From contig JAJXWP010000016.1 in the NCBI GenBank assembly GCA_021781575.1, positions 1 through 64,000 of the forward strand: 64,000 bases of DNA, given 5' to 3'. How positions within the stretch are numbered: position 1 is the first letter of the stretch; every line of letters starts with the position of its first letter. The DNA comes from Pseudomonadota bacterium. GTDB taxonomy: Bacteria > Pseudomonadota > Alphaproteobacteria > Rhodospirillales > Magnetospirillaceae. The notes below the pieces were generated by a model that did no database searches, had not been told where the DNA came from, and worked only from the letters and a program-made list of their open reading frames with translations. A program made the translations under genes and the position numbers. Positions 20,197-29,323 of the stretch are shown one piece after another.

Positions 20197-23100
20197 ATGA
20201 CCTCCCCGGACAACTGGCAATTCTGGATCGACCGCGGTGGCACATTCACCGACATCGTCGCGCGGCGGCCCGATGGGACGCTGGAGACGGCGAAGCTGTT
20301 GTCGGATGATTCCGAGCACTACGCTGACGCGGCGATCGAGGGCATCCGCCGGTTCCTTGGACTGGCCAACGGCCAGCCGATTCCTCCGGGTGCCGTCGCG
20401 GCGGTGAAAATGGGGACCACGGTGGCCACCAATGCCCTGTTGGAGCGGGCCGGGGAGCCGACCGTGCTGGTGGTAACGGCCGGCTTCGGCGATGTCTTGC
20501 GGATCGGCACGCAGAACCGCCCCGATCTGTTCGCCCGCGCCATTCGCCTGCCGGAGATGCTGTACTCGCGGGTGGTCGAAGTGGCGGAACGGCTGACCGC
20601 CGAAGGCGAGGTGTTGCGGCCGCTCGACCTCGATGCGGCGGCAGCGGACCTGCGGCAGGCCTTCGACGATGGCTGGCGGGCCGTGGCCATCGTCTTTCTG
20701 CACGGGTGGCGCTATCCCGCTCACGAGCAGGCGGTGGCGGCGTTGGCGCGGCGCATCGGCTTCACGCAGGTCTCGGCCAGCCACGAGGTCAGCCCACTGA
20801 TGAAGCTGGTGCCGCGCGGCGATACCACCGTGGTCGATGCCTACGTTTCTCCTGTCCTCGGCCGCTACGTGAACCGCGTGGCGGACGGGCTGGGCGATAC
20901 CCGCCTGATGTTCATGCAGTCGAATGGCGGCTTGGCCGAGGCCTCGGCATTTCACGGCAAGGATTCGATCCTTTCGGGACCGGCCGGTGGCGTGGTCGGC
21001 GCCGTCCGCACCGCGGCGTCGGCAGGGTTCGGCAAGATCATCGGCTTCGATATGGGCGGAACCTCCACCGATGTCTGCCATTACGACGGCGAATACGAGC
21101 GGGTTTTCGAGACCATGGTCGCCGGCGTGCGCTTGCGCGCGCCGATGATGCGCATTTACACGGTGGCGGCCGGCGGCGGCTCGGTTGTCCATTACGACGG
21201 GCAGCGGTTCCGCGTCGGTCCCGACTCGGCCGGTGCCAATCCTGGTCCGGCCTGCTACCGGCGGGGCGGCCCGCTGACGGTCACCGATTGCAACCTCGTG
21301 CTGGGCAAGATTCAACCGCGCTTCTTTCCCAAGGTCTTCGGACCGCAGGCCGACCAGCCGCTGGATGCCGGGGCCGCCAGACGCGGTTTCGACGCCCTGG
21401 CCGCGGCCTTTGGCGACGGCCGGGATGCCCGGCAGGTGGCGGACGGGTTTCTTACCATCGCCGTCGAGAACATGGCCAACGCCATCAAGCATGTCTCGGT
21501 GCAGCGCGGCTACGACGTCACCCGATATGTGCTGTGCTGCTTCGGCGGCGCCGGCGGCCAACATGCCTGCCTGGTCGCCGACGCCCTGGGCATGAACAAG
21601 GTTTTCCTGCATCCGCTGGCCGGTGTGCTGTCGGCGTATGGCATGGGGCTGGCCGACCAGCGGGTCCTGCGCCAGCAGGCGGTGGAGCAGGCGCTCGACG
21701 ACTCCTGCATGGGCTTTCTCGTCACTACCGCCGATCGGCTGGAGAAGGAAGGGCGGGCCGAGTTGCTGCGCCAGGGGGTGTTTCCCGGCGGATGCCGTTC
21801 CGAGGTGAAGTTGCATTTGCGTTACGAGGGCTCTGACACCGCGCTGGCCGTCGACCTCGCCGACCGCCGGGCGATGGAAGCGGCATTCGCCACCCGCCAC
21901 CGCCAGCGCTACGGCTTCATCATGGAGGGCCGCGGGCTGACGGTGGAAGCGGTCCTGGTCGAGGTGGCCGGCGGCGGGGCATCCACCGACGATCCAGTCA
22001 TCGGTACGAGGCGCGCCGGGCCATTGCGCCCGCTCGATCGGGTGGAGATGTTCAGCCGGGGGGTCGCCCATGCCGCCCCGGTCATCGACCGGGAGGCGAT
22101 GAATCCGGGGGACAGGGTGGATGGCCCGGCGCTCATTATCGATTCCACCGCCACCACGGTGGTGGAGGACGGCTGGCGCGGCGAGCTCGGTGCCAAGGGC
22201 CAACTGATCCTCAGTCGTGTGGCGCCGCGTCCGCGTCGGGTCGCCGTCGGCACGGATGTCGATCCGGTCATGCTCGAGGTGTTCAATAACCTCTTCATGT
22301 CGATCGCCGAGCAGATGGGAGCGGTTCTGGCCAACACCGCCCATTCGGTGAACATCAAGGAACGCCTGGATTTTTCCTGCGCCCTTTTCGATAACGACGG
22401 CGCCCTGATCGCCAACGCGCCCCATGTTCCGGTGCATCTGGGCAGCATGGGCGAAAGCGTGCGTGCGGTGATCCGGGCGCACGGAGCGACGCTGAAGCCC
22501 GGTGACTCGTTTGCCCTCAACGGCCCCTACAATGGTGGAACCCACCTGCCTGACGTGACGGTGGTGACTCCTGTCTTCACCGCCGGACGGGTGATGTTCT
22601 TCGTAGCCTCACGCGGTCACCATGCCGATATCGGCGGGACCACCCCCGGCTCCATGCCGCCGGACAGCCGCCATGTGGACGAAGAAGGGGTTCTGCTCGA
22701 CAATCTGTTGCTGGTGGACGGGGGCCGCTTCCGCGAAACCGACGTGGCCGCCGTGCTGGCCGGGGGGCGGTGGCCGGTGCGCAATTTGCGTCAGAACCTC
22801 GCCGACCTGCAGGCGCAGCTGGCCGCCAACCAGAAGGGAGTGGACGAACTGCAACGGTTGTTGGATCGTTACGGTGAAACAACGGTCTCCGCCTACATGG
22901 CCCATGTGCAGGCCAATGCGGAGGAATGCGTGCGGCGGGAAATTGTCAAGCTGCAGGACGGCCGTTTCGAAGTCGAAATGGACGATGGCGGGGTCATTCG
23001 CCTGGCCATCACGGTTGACCGCCGGCAACGTTCGGCCCGCATCGATTTTACCGGCACCTCGGAGCGGCGCCCGGGCAACACCAATGCCCCGCTGGCGGTG

Positions 23101-23787
23101 GGCAAGGCCGCGGTACTCTATGTGTTCCGGACGCTGGTTGATGAGCCGATCCCGCTCAACGAAGGCTGCCTGAAGCCGCTTGAGCTGGTATTTCCCGAGG
23201 GATCCATGGTCAATCCGTGCTATCCGGCGGCGGTCGTCGCCGGCAACGTGGAGACTTCCCAGGCCATCGTCGATTGCCTCTTCGGCGCCCTGGGACTCAT
23301 GGCGGCGTCGCAGGGGACGATGAACAACCTGACATTCGGCGACGCATCCCGCCAATATTACGAAACCATCTGCGGCGGCGCGGGGGCCGGCGCTGATTTC
23401 GACGGCGCCTCCGCCGTTCACACCCACATGACCAACAGCCGCTTGACCGACCCGGAGGTGCTGGAATGGCGTTTTCCGGTTCTGGTGGATGGGTTCGCCA
23501 TTCGGCGGGGCTCCGGCGGCGCCGGCCTGCACCGTGGCGGCGACGGAGTGATCCGCCGCTTGCGGTTTCGCCAGCCGATGACCGCCGCCATCCTGTCCAA
23601 TCGCCGGCGCATCGCACCCTTCGGGCTGGCTGGCGGCGAGGCCGCTCTGCCGGGACGGAACCGGGTCGAGCGTGCCGACGGGCAGGTTGAGGAATTATCG
23701 GCGACGGCGCGGGTGGAGATGGCCGAAGGGGACACCATGGTCATCGAGACCCCCGGCGGCGGGGGGTTCGGGATGGTTTCGAAATAG
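20197..23787 (+). CDS. Fused hydantoinase A/B (5-oxoprolinase family)
   Basis: A 1196-residue cytoplasmic enzyme combining HyuA-type and HyuB-type halves. The N-terminal half has DRGGTFTDIVA, KMGTTVATNALLE, DMGGTSTDVCHY and the GANPGPACYRRGG stretch; the C-terminal half starts near DPVMLEVFNN and has NGPYNGGTHLPDVTVV and GGGGFG near its end. Fused enzymes of this length are ATP-dependent 5-oxoprolinases (5-oxoproline to glutamate), but N-methylhydantoin or other cyclic amides cannot be excluded from sequence. ATG 20197 directly precedes the conserved domain; ATG 20170 is an alternative. Lies 115 nt after the protease gene on the same strand. Confidence 0.88.
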   Translation: MTSPDNWQFWIDRGGTFTDIVARRPDGTLETAKLLSDDSEHYADAAIEGIRRFLGLANGQPIPPGAVAAVKMGTTVATNALLERAGEPTVLVVTAGFGDVLRIGTQNRPDLFARAIRLPEMLYSRVVEVAERLTAEGEVLRPLDLDAAAADLRQAFDDGWRAVAIVFLHGWRYPAHEQAVAALARRIGFTQVSASHEVSPLMKLVPRGDTTVVDAYVSPVLGRYVNRVADGLGDTRLMFMQSNGGLAEASAFHGKDSILSGPAGGVVGAVRTAASAGFGKIIGFDMGGTSTDVCHYDGEYERVFETMVAGVRLRAPMMRIYTVAAGGGSVVHYDGQRFRVGPDSAGANPGPACYRRGGPLTVTDCNLVLGKIQPRFFPKVFGPQADQPLDAGAARRGFDALAAAFGDGRDARQVADGFLTIAVENMANAIKHVSVQRGYDVTRYVLCCFGGAGGQHACLVADALGMNKVFLHPLAGVLSAYGMGLADQRVLRQQAVEQALDDSCMGFLVTTADRLEKEGRAELLRQGVFPGGCRSEVKLHLRYEGSDTALAVDLADRRAMEAAFATRHRQRYGFIMEGRGLTVEAVLVEVAGGGASTDDPVIGTRRAGPLRPLDRVEMFSRGVAHAAPVIDREAMNPGDRVDGPALIIDSTATTVVEDGWRGELGAKGQLILSRVAPRPRRVAVGTDVDPVMLEVFNNLFMSIAEQMGAVLANTAHSVNIKERLDFSCALFDNDGALIANAPHVPVHLGSMGESVRAVIRAHGATLKPGDSFALNGPYNGGTHLPDVTVVTPVFTAGRVMFFVASRGHHADIGGTTPGSMPPDSRHVDEEGVLLDNLLLVDGGRFRETDVAAVLAGGRWPVRNLRQNLADLQAQLAANQKGVDELQRLLDRYGETTVSAYMAHVQANAEECVRREIVKLQDGRFEVEMDDGGVIRLAITVDRRQRSARIDFTGTSERRPGNTNAPLAVGKAAVLYVFRTLVDEPIPLNEGCLKPLELVFPEGSMVNPCYPAAVVAGNVETSQAIVDCLFGALGLMAASQGTMNNLTFGDASRQYYETICGGAGAGADFDGASAVHTHMTNSRLTDPEVLEWRFPVLVDGFAIRRGSGGAGLHRGGDGVIRRLRFRQPMTAAILSNRRRIAPFGLAGGEAALPGRNRVERADGQVEELSATARVEMAEGDTMVIETPGGGGFGMVSK

Positions 23788-23816
23788 TTCCGCCGCCATC
23801 CCGACCACCGCATTGG

Positions 23817-24458
23817 TCAGGCCCGCTTGCGGCGATAGACCGCGCCCAAGCCGAGAAGGCTCACCGCCAGCAGAGCCAGAGATGACGGCTCCGGAACGTT
23901 GACCACCAGGTCGGCCGGAGTGCCGTTGGCTTCGACGTACCACAGGGTGGCGTCGCCGCTGCCCAGCATGAAGGAGGTGGGTTCCGCCGTGGTCGGCGCC
24001 GATGCCGCCGAATCCATCAGATTCGTATCGCCCTGGAACAGGCTGGCGCCGTCATCATGGGTGACGATACCGCTCAACGGTCCGCTGAGCGACTGGATCT
24101 CGAACAGCGTCGAGGTCCCGAATCCGCTGGTGCTCAAAGTCGAGCCCAGGCCCCCGCCGGTTACGGTGAGGCCGGAGACCAATCCGCCGCCCGAGTTGAT
24201 GAAGTCGGCGATGGTGGGCGAGCCGGACTCGACCTGGAAGGCGAGAGGGCCGGTATAGGTGAATGTCGCCACCGGGGTTCCGCTAGCCAGGGGGTTGCCC
24301 GGCAGGGCTTGGCTGTTGGCGGAGGTGATGCTGCCGCCGCCGCTGCCGTTGAATACGGTGAAAGCGAACGTGCCGTCGAGAATGCCCGCTTGTGCCGTCG
24401 GTGCGCTCAGCAGCGCCGCAAGGCCAAACGCTGCGAAGGCGAGTTTACCGTTGAACAT
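23817..24458 (-). CDS. PEP-CTERM sorted extracellular protein
   Basis: A 213-residue exported protein: signal peptide (residues 1-24, cleavage after TAQA), a Ser/Gly/Thr-rich body with no known domain, and the PEP-CTERM tail: VPEPSSLALL, one hydrophobic segment and a basic end RRKRA. Such tails are cut by exosortase (EpsH/XrtA) during export, usually together with exopolysaccharide production. Neither an exosortase nor a biosynthesis cluster is in the window, so the machinery must be elsewhere. GGAGA lies upstream of ATG 24458. Preceded by a sigma-54 type promoter. Confidence 0.9.
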   Translation of the reverse strand: MFNGKLAFAAFGLAALLSAPTAQAGILDGTFAFTVFNGSGGGSITSANSQALPGNPLASGTPVATFTYTGPLAFQVESGSPTIADFINSGGGLVSGLTVTGGGLGSTLSTSGFGTSTLFEIQSLSGPLSGIVTHDDGASLFQGDTNLMDSAASAPTTAEPTSFMLGSGDATLWYVEANGTPADLVVNVPEPSSLALLAVSLLGLGAVYRRKRA

Positions 24459-24495
24459 ATTCGTTCTCCAACATTGGCGCTCGTGTCGTTACCGT

Positions 24496-24511
24496 TGCAG
24501 GAATTGTGCCG
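24496..24511 (-). promoter_or_regulatory. Sigma-54 (-24/-12) promoter of the PEP-CTERM gene
   Basis: Minus strand CGGCACAATTCCTGCA fits TGGCAC-N5-TTGC with the obligatory GG (24510-24509) and GC (24498-24497) exactly 10 bp apart. The predicted start lies near 24485, giving a leader of about 27 nt before the ATG. PEP-CTERM genes in several bacteria are known to be driven by sigma-54 and the PrsK/PrsR two-component system. Confidence 0.6.
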
Positions 24512-24552
24512 CACTGCGAAATCAATGCGTTATGAGGCACTCTCTACCACTT

Positions 24553-24572
24553 CTGTAAAAAAAGCCGACAAG
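24553..24572. promoter_or_regulatory. Candidate enhancer-binding site upstream of sigma-54 promoter
   Basis: CTGTAAAAAAAGCCGACAAG on the plus strand, about 70-85 bp upstream of the predicted PEP-CTERM gene start. TGT...ACA ends give it weak symmetry and its distance suits a bacterial enhancer-binding protein. Assignment to a PrsR-type regulator is inference. The remainder of 24459-24771 shows no gene. Confidence 0.3.
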
Positions 24573-24771
24573 CAGTGGCCGAGGCCGGAACGGGCCGATC
24601 TGTGGTGAAAATCCGACCGCTGGTGTGGGGGGCTGCCATCAGCTTCGCCTGCTACCGCCGCCAAATTTCCGAAATGGAAAATTATTGTTTCCATCATCCT
24701 GGTCTTGCGGTATGAGGAATGATCTGGAGCGCTTGCCGGGCCGCGCTGCGCAAAGCGAATGGAGCGGACGA

Positions 24772-25002
24772 ATGACCTGGGACGATTATCAGGAGATCGG
24801 CGAAGCCTTGGCCGAGACCTACCCCGACGCGAACTACCTGACGATTTCTAATGAAGAGCTGATCCGGCTGGTGCTCGCCTTGCCCGATTTCCAGGGATCG
24901 GCGACCCCCGATGCCCGGGATTTGTCGGCAGTGAGCTTCGCCTGGATCGCCGCCGCGGCCGGGCCGGACGACAGCAGCCCCTATGAGAGGGTGGCGGACT
25001 GA
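24772..25002 (+). CDS. iscX: IscX (YfhJ) family Fe-S assembly accessory protein
   Basis: A 76-residue acidic protein matching the IscX pattern: TWDDYQEIGEALAETYPD at the N-terminus, then LIRLVLALPDF, D-x-R-D-L and a C-terminal F-A-W-I-A-A-A in place of the usual leucine-tryptophan helix. IscX binds iron and the desulfurase IscS and tunes Fe-S cluster assembly. GGAGCGG precedes ATG 24772; an upstream in-frame ATG at 24714 would add 19 residues without family similarity. It is an orphan here: no isc or suf genes are nearby. Confidence 0.82.
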   Translation: MTWDDYQEIGEALAETYPDANYLTISNEELIRLVLALPDFQGSATPDARDLSAVSFAWIAAAAGPDDSSPYERVAD

Positions 25003-25042
25003 CTCCGCCGGATCCGGTTCTCCAGGCCGGCAGGGGGCGTGC

Positions 25043-26692
25043 ATGGAACTGGTCGATGGCCAGATGCCCGGGATCTATTGGCAGTCGCGCATGGGGAACA
25101 ATTCCGACGGCATCGGCGGCAATTGCCATCGCTACGACGTCGTCACGGCGGATGCCGAAGGCCGGTTGGCTCGGGAGTATTTCATCGTCGATCTGGGCGT
25201 CAAGCTGGGCCACCAGCGCAGTGGCTATGCCTGCGAATTCCCGTCGCCCGAGGGCCTGCTGCCGCGAGCCGGCGGCCGCAGGGCGCCGCAAAGCGTCGTG
25301 GCGCCGGCCGCTCTGCTGTTGACCCATGCCCATGAGGATCACCTGGGTGCCGTCCGCCATGTTCTCGACATGGGATTTTCCGTTCCCCCGGTCTATTGCA
25401 CCGCGTTCACCGCCCAGCTGCTCGACAAATCGCTGGTCAATGCCGGCATCGAACGGCAACGGCGCCCCCGGATCGTCGTCATTCGGCCCGGGGACGTGGC
25501 AAGGATTGCCAATGCCGATGTGGAGTTCGTTGCCGTCGATCATATGCCGGGCGCTGTCGCCTTATCTCTTCGCACCGCCGAGGCGAGCGTGTTCCACACC
25601 GGCGACTATAAATTCGACGACAGCCTTCTGTTGGGAGAACGCGCCGACCTTCAGCGCTTGCGGGCCATCGGCAGTGCCGGGGTGGATGCGGTGGTCTCGG
25701 ACTCGACGGCCGTCAGCGAAGTCGGCGACAAGGTGGCGGAAGCCGAGATCCGCCGGACCCTCACCGGGCTGGTCGCGGCGAACAAGGGGCGCGCCATCAT
25801 CGCCGGCATTCTCGGCACGCAGCTCGACCGCCTGGTGTCGCTAGGCCGCGCGGCGGCGGCGAACGACCGCTTCCTCGTCGTCACCGGCCGTAGCCTGGAG
25901 GACAACCTTCGCGCCCTGCGGCTGAGCGGCATCGACATCGATGCGGCGGCCGGAACTCACGTCATGGTCCCGGCGGAAGCCGCCGAACTGGCCGCCAGCA
26001 GAGCCTTGGTGGTGACCACCGGGGCCTTCGCTCAACCCCATGCCGGGCTGACTCGCGCCGCCGAACGCCTTCCCAATGGCCTGCTGGTGGACGGCGACAC
26101 CACGGTGATCATCCCGCAGCGGGCCATCGCTCCGGTCAAGGCGGCGCATTCGGCCATGGTGGACAGGCTGGAAAGACTGGGCGCCACGGTGATCACTGCC
26201 GAGCGGGCCGAGACCTCGGGCATCGGGCCCATTCATCAATCCGGTCACGCCATCGAAAAGGATACCAGGCTGCTTTACAGTCTGCTCAGGCCGACGCAGA
26301 TCGTCGCCCCGATGCACGGCAATACGGCCCAGTTGGAAGCCAACGCCCGCCTTGTCCGGTCGCTGGGCATCGCCGCCCTGCCGCTGGAGGGCAACGGTGC
26401 CGTTGTCCGCATCACCCATGGGGTGGCCGAGGTCGTCGGCCGTGAAGCGGTCCGGCGCATCGGCGCCGCCGAAACCGGCGAACACAAGCAATTGCCGCGG
26501 GCGCGCAAGGGTGAGGGGCGCGGCGGCGCCCCCGCGCCGGCGGTGTATCGGTACGATGAACTGGATGCCGACGGCAGGACTGTGCTGGCCGCCGATATTC
26601 GTCCGGCCACACGACCGAACCGGCCGAAGGCCGCCAGACGGCCGCCGGGACCCGGATTGCGCGATATGGCGGGTGACCGGCGGGGGCGTTAG
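25043..26692 (+). CDS. Divergent RNase J-like metallo-beta-lactamase/beta-CASP protein
   Basis: Resembles RNase J along its length: metal site THAHEDHLGAV near residue 95, HTGDYKFDDS, the beta-CASP start VVSDSTAVSEVG, then HQSGHAIEKDTRLL and PMHGNTAQLEANA, the counterparts of RNase J SGH and PVHGE motifs. The N-terminus (MGNNSDGIGGNCHRY) differs from the usual GGVGEIG-type start, and the last 60 residues are basic. It is probably a paralogue of RNase J acting on RNA, but a different hydrolase activity is possible. Starts 40 nt after iscX on the same strand, with GGGGG before the ATG; 549 residues. Confidence 0.75.
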   Translation: MELVDGQMPGIYWQSRMGNNSDGIGGNCHRYDVVTADAEGRLAREYFIVDLGVKLGHQRSGYACEFPSPEGLLPRAGGRRAPQSVVAPAALLLTHAHEDHLGAVRHVLDMGFSVPPVYCTAFTAQLLDKSLVNAGIERQRRPRIVVIRPGDVARIANADVEFVAVDHMPGAVALSLRTAEASVFHTGDYKFDDSLLLGERADLQRLRAIGSAGVDAVVSDSTAVSEVGDKVAEAEIRRTLTGLVAANKGRAIIAGILGTQLDRLVSLGRAAAANDRFLVVTGRSLEDNLRALRLSGIDIDAAAGTHVMVPAEAAELAASRALVVTTGAFAQPHAGLTRAAERLPNGLLVDGDTTVIIPQRAIAPVKAAHSAMVDRLERLGATVITAERAETSGIGPIHQSGHAIEKDTRLLYSLLRPTQIVAPMHGNTAQLEANARLVRSLGIAALPLEGNGAVVRITHGVAEVVGREAVRRIGAAETGEHKQLPRARKGEGRGGAPAPAVYRYDELDADGRTVLAADIRPATRPNRPKAARRPPGPGLRDMAGDRRGR

Positions 26693-26780
26693 GCCCCGCC
26701 CGGAAGTGGCGCAGTTGCGTCCGAACCGACCCTGCGGCGGGATCGAGGGGCGACAGGAGCGGATTTGAGCGGGGGTATCC

Positions 26781-28580
26781 TTGAAGAGTCGTCGCCTCGC
26801 CCTCTCGCTCGTCTTCTATCCCTTGGGTTGGGCCGCCCTGACGGCCACATGGCTGCTGCTCATCGGCGCTTTGGGGGTGCCGCTATACCGGGAGCTCTTC
26901 GGCTTCGATGCCCTTGACCACTCCCAGTGGACCGGGCTCGTCTCCTTCTTCCGGAATGGCGGTGCCATCCCGCTCGATTTTGCCGCATTAACCATTGGCC
27001 TTGCCCTAAGCTGGCTGGCCGGGGCGCTGGTGTTCATAGGCCGCCGGCATTCGCTCGCTCGGGGGGTGCTTTGGACGCTCGCCGTGGTTGACTGGTCCGG
27101 GCTCGTCGCAGTTTCGATTGCGGCCGCCGCCTGGGTGAGCCACGGATGGAAATGGGCCCTGAGGGCGATGTCGAACACGGCGCGGCGGCTGGCCGACGGG
27201 CGCGGTCGGATCGGGGGCCGGCCGGCGCCGACAGGGATGGTCGATGGTGGCGCAACGGAGCGAGGCACCGCCATCATTCCTTCGCAAGCGAAGGCCGAGG
27301 ATGCCGGGGTCAAGTCTCCCGGCGCAACCGAACCGACCGCGGCAGCGGCCCAATCAACGCTTGTCGGGAGCCGGGTCAGCGGATCGGCGCGGGAAGCGGC
27401 CGATGCGGCGGCTTTGGGGCGGGCCGTGGTGCTCGTCGACGTCTGGGTCGATCCGCCGCCGCAATGGCTCGATGAGGCTCTGCGCGAGGAAGTGGAGGCG
27501 GTATCCGCCGACGGCTGGGGCAGCCTTGTCGAACTCGGCGGCGCCGGCCGGCGACTTCTTGATGTCATGACAACATACCGCATCCTGCCCGGCGATCCGC
27601 AATGTTCGGCTGCGGTCGGGCAACTTGTGGCGGCGCAGGCGGCCGAACCCGACAGCGGGGGAAGGGGCCAGGGTCTCGACGATGGTGGCGACGGACCGGT
27701 CGATGACACGGCGAAGGCGCTGCCGCCGAATGGCGGGCCGGGCCTGACGCTTTCAGCCGCCTGGCTCTGCGATTTGCTCGATAATCACGCGATGCTGGAG
27801 GATTATCGCCGCGGCGGCGATGCCGATCAGTTCGAGGAGCAATGGGGCGCGGTGTACCGGCAAACCCGCAGCCAGTTGGCCGAGGCGATGCGGGCGATGG
27901 ACGAGCGGGACTGGGCCAGTCTGGATCGCTTTCCCGATCGCGCCGGTCGCGCCCGCGTGCTCACCGACCGTCTTCGTGAGGAATTCCGCCGGCCGGTGGT
28001 GTCCGCCGAGACCGCGGAGCCCACCAAGGCCGAGACCCCGCCTCCTCGGCCCATGGCGTCGCCGGCGGACCCGGCCGCTCCATCCGCCACGCGGAAGCTC
28101 GAGGCGGTATTGGCCGCCCATGGATTTGCCGCGTGCGCCCTGCCTGATCCGTTTTCCGGCGCCCCGCCGGCCGCCGCCGATCTGCTCGCCCACCGGGGCG
28201 ACCTTGGCATCCTTCTGCGATTGCACTTCCTTGGCGACGTCACTTGGAAGCTGGACGCGGGGTATCTGGCGGCCTGGCAGGCGCCTGGCTGTCCGGCAAT
28301 CGTCTCCCCCTGTCGGGATCTATGGCGGCGGCTCGCCTTGATGCGTTCGATGGGCAAGCCAAGAGGAGAGCTGCGCGGGATAATCGTAGTGTTCGGCGGG
28401 GCTTTCGCCGACGAGGCGCCGGTTGCGGCGGCGGTCCATCGGGAGCGCGATCGCACCGGCGTGGAAATTGTCTGGCTCGACGAGGTCGGTCATCCGCTTC
28501 CCAGCCTGACCCCGCGGCTGGCCGAGCTCAGCGGGGACCCCCCAGAAGGAGGATGCCGGCCGCTTGCCGGGCCGCCATGA
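26781..28580 (+). CDS. Unknown membrane protein with large cytoplasmic domain
   Basis: Not recognised. It starts with TTG (after GAGCGGGGG). Three hydrophobic segments lie at about residues 8-36, 65-87 and 93-120, the last followed by positive charges. A low-complexity Ala/Gly/Pro-rich stretch runs from about 130 to 210, and two compact regions follow: about 210-390, and 430-590, the latter with GDLGILLRLHFLGDVTWKLD and RGIIVVFGGAF, which has an alpha/beta look. The 3' end overlaps the convergent transglycosylase gene by 53 bp. Position beside VirB1- and VirB6-like genes suggests a secretion-linked role; this is inference. Confidence 0.6.
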   Translation: MKSRRLALSLVFYPLGWAALTATWLLLIGALGVPLYRELFGFDALDHSQWTGLVSFFRNGGAIPLDFAALTIGLALSWLAGALVFIGRRHSLARGVLWTLAVVDWSGLVAVSIAAAAWVSHGWKWALRAMSNTARRLADGRGRIGGRPAPTGMVDGGATERGTAIIPSQAKAEDAGVKSPGATEPTAAAAQSTLVGSRVSGSAREAADAAALGRAVVLVDVWVDPPPQWLDEALREEVEAVSADGWGSLVELGGAGRRLLDVMTTYRILPGDPQCSAAVGQLVAAQAAEPDSGGRGQGLDDGGDGPVDDTAKALPPNGGPGLTLSAAWLCDLLDNHAMLEDYRRGGDADQFEEQWGAVYRQTRSQLAEAMRAMDERDWASLDRFPDRAGRARVLTDRLREEFRRPVVSAETAEPTKAETPPPRPMASPADPAAPSATRKLEAVLAAHGFAACALPDPFSGAPPAAADLLAHRGDLGILLRLHFLGDVTWKLDAGYLAAWQAPGCPAIVSPCRDLWRRLALMRSMGKPRGELRGIIVVFGGAFADEAPVAAAVHRERDRTGVEIVWLDEVGHPLPSLTPRLAELSGDPPEGGCRPLAGPP

Positions 28581-29229
28581 TAGACAGTCGCGGCTGGTCC
28601 CGGACCGGCGGCCCGGGCCTGGCGCGGCGCCGGACTCCGGCGGCGGCATGGCGGCCGGCCGCACAGCCGGCAAGACCAAGGGCGGTGCGGGTGGCCGGGC
28701 TTGTGGCATCGAGATGGGATGCCACCCGGCACAGATAGCTGCGCTGCGCCGCCGGCGCGGAGCCGTGGTAGTGGGCAATGGCCGATAGCCAGTCACCGTA
28801 TCGGCGATGCAGGCGATCGAGAAATCGAGCCGCATACCAGACATTGTGTGGCGGCTTCAGTGCCCATTCGGGGCTGGTGACGCGATCGAGGTGGTATCGC
28901 ATGTGGATCTGCATGCAGCCGATAGCGACATCGCGTCGCGGGCTGCCATCCGGCCGGCGCAGCTTGGTCACGGCCACCGCGTAATTGGCGGCCATCATCG
29001 GGGCGCCGGCGATGTTCAGGGCCCAAGGGTGTGGCGTGCCATCTCGGCCGCTTTCCGTCACGGCGATGGCGCCGAGCAGGCCGGGCGGCAACCGGAAAAA
29101 ATCTTCGGCTTGGGCAATGATCGGGAGGCAATCCGACGACTGATCGGTCGTGGCCGCCGCTGCCGCCGGCGGCAGCAGGTTGGCTGCGATGGCCAGCAAC
29201 ATCAGGGCTGCCGGTAAGATGAAGGGCAT
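28528..29229 (-). CDS. VirB1-like lytic transglycosylase
   Basis: Secreted or periplasmic protein of 233 residues with a signal peptide (about 1-26, ending in Ala-rich AAAAA) and a soluble lytic transglycosylase domain: AIAVTESGRDG contains the catalytic glutamate, GCMQIHMRYH is the G-x-MQ-I motif, and NVWYAARFLDRLHRRYGDW and AIAHYHGS complete the fold. Three cysteines could form disulfides. Such enzymes open peptidoglycan locally for type IV secretion or conjugation. Divergent from the three-gene operon that ends with a VirB6-like gene. The C-terminal 40 residues are low-complexity. Confidence 0.8.
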   Translation of the reverse strand: MPFILPAALMLLAIAANLLPPAAAAATTDQSSDCLPIIAQAEDFFRLPPGLLGAIAVTESGRDGTPHPWALNIAGAPMMAANYAVAVTKLRRPDGSPRRDVAIGCMQIHMRYHLDRVTSPEWALKPPHNVWYAARFLDRLHRRYGDWLSAIAHYHGSAPAAQRSYLCRVASHLDATSPATRTALGLAGCAAGRHAAAGVRRRARPGPPVRDQPRLSIMAARQAAGILLLGGPR

Positions 29230-29323
29230 GTCGACAAACGTATCCCAATAAGAAACATTCGTCTAGCGTGAGCGGCTTTGCCGAGTTACTCTGTGACTTG
29301 CTTTGTTGCAGAGGGGGCAATCG

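Noticed and set aside
20065-22545. Minus-strand open frame (826 codons) opposite the oxoprolinase gene
   Set aside because: Antisense shadow of a well-supported enzyme; composition is dominated by His, Arg and Gly with no motifs.
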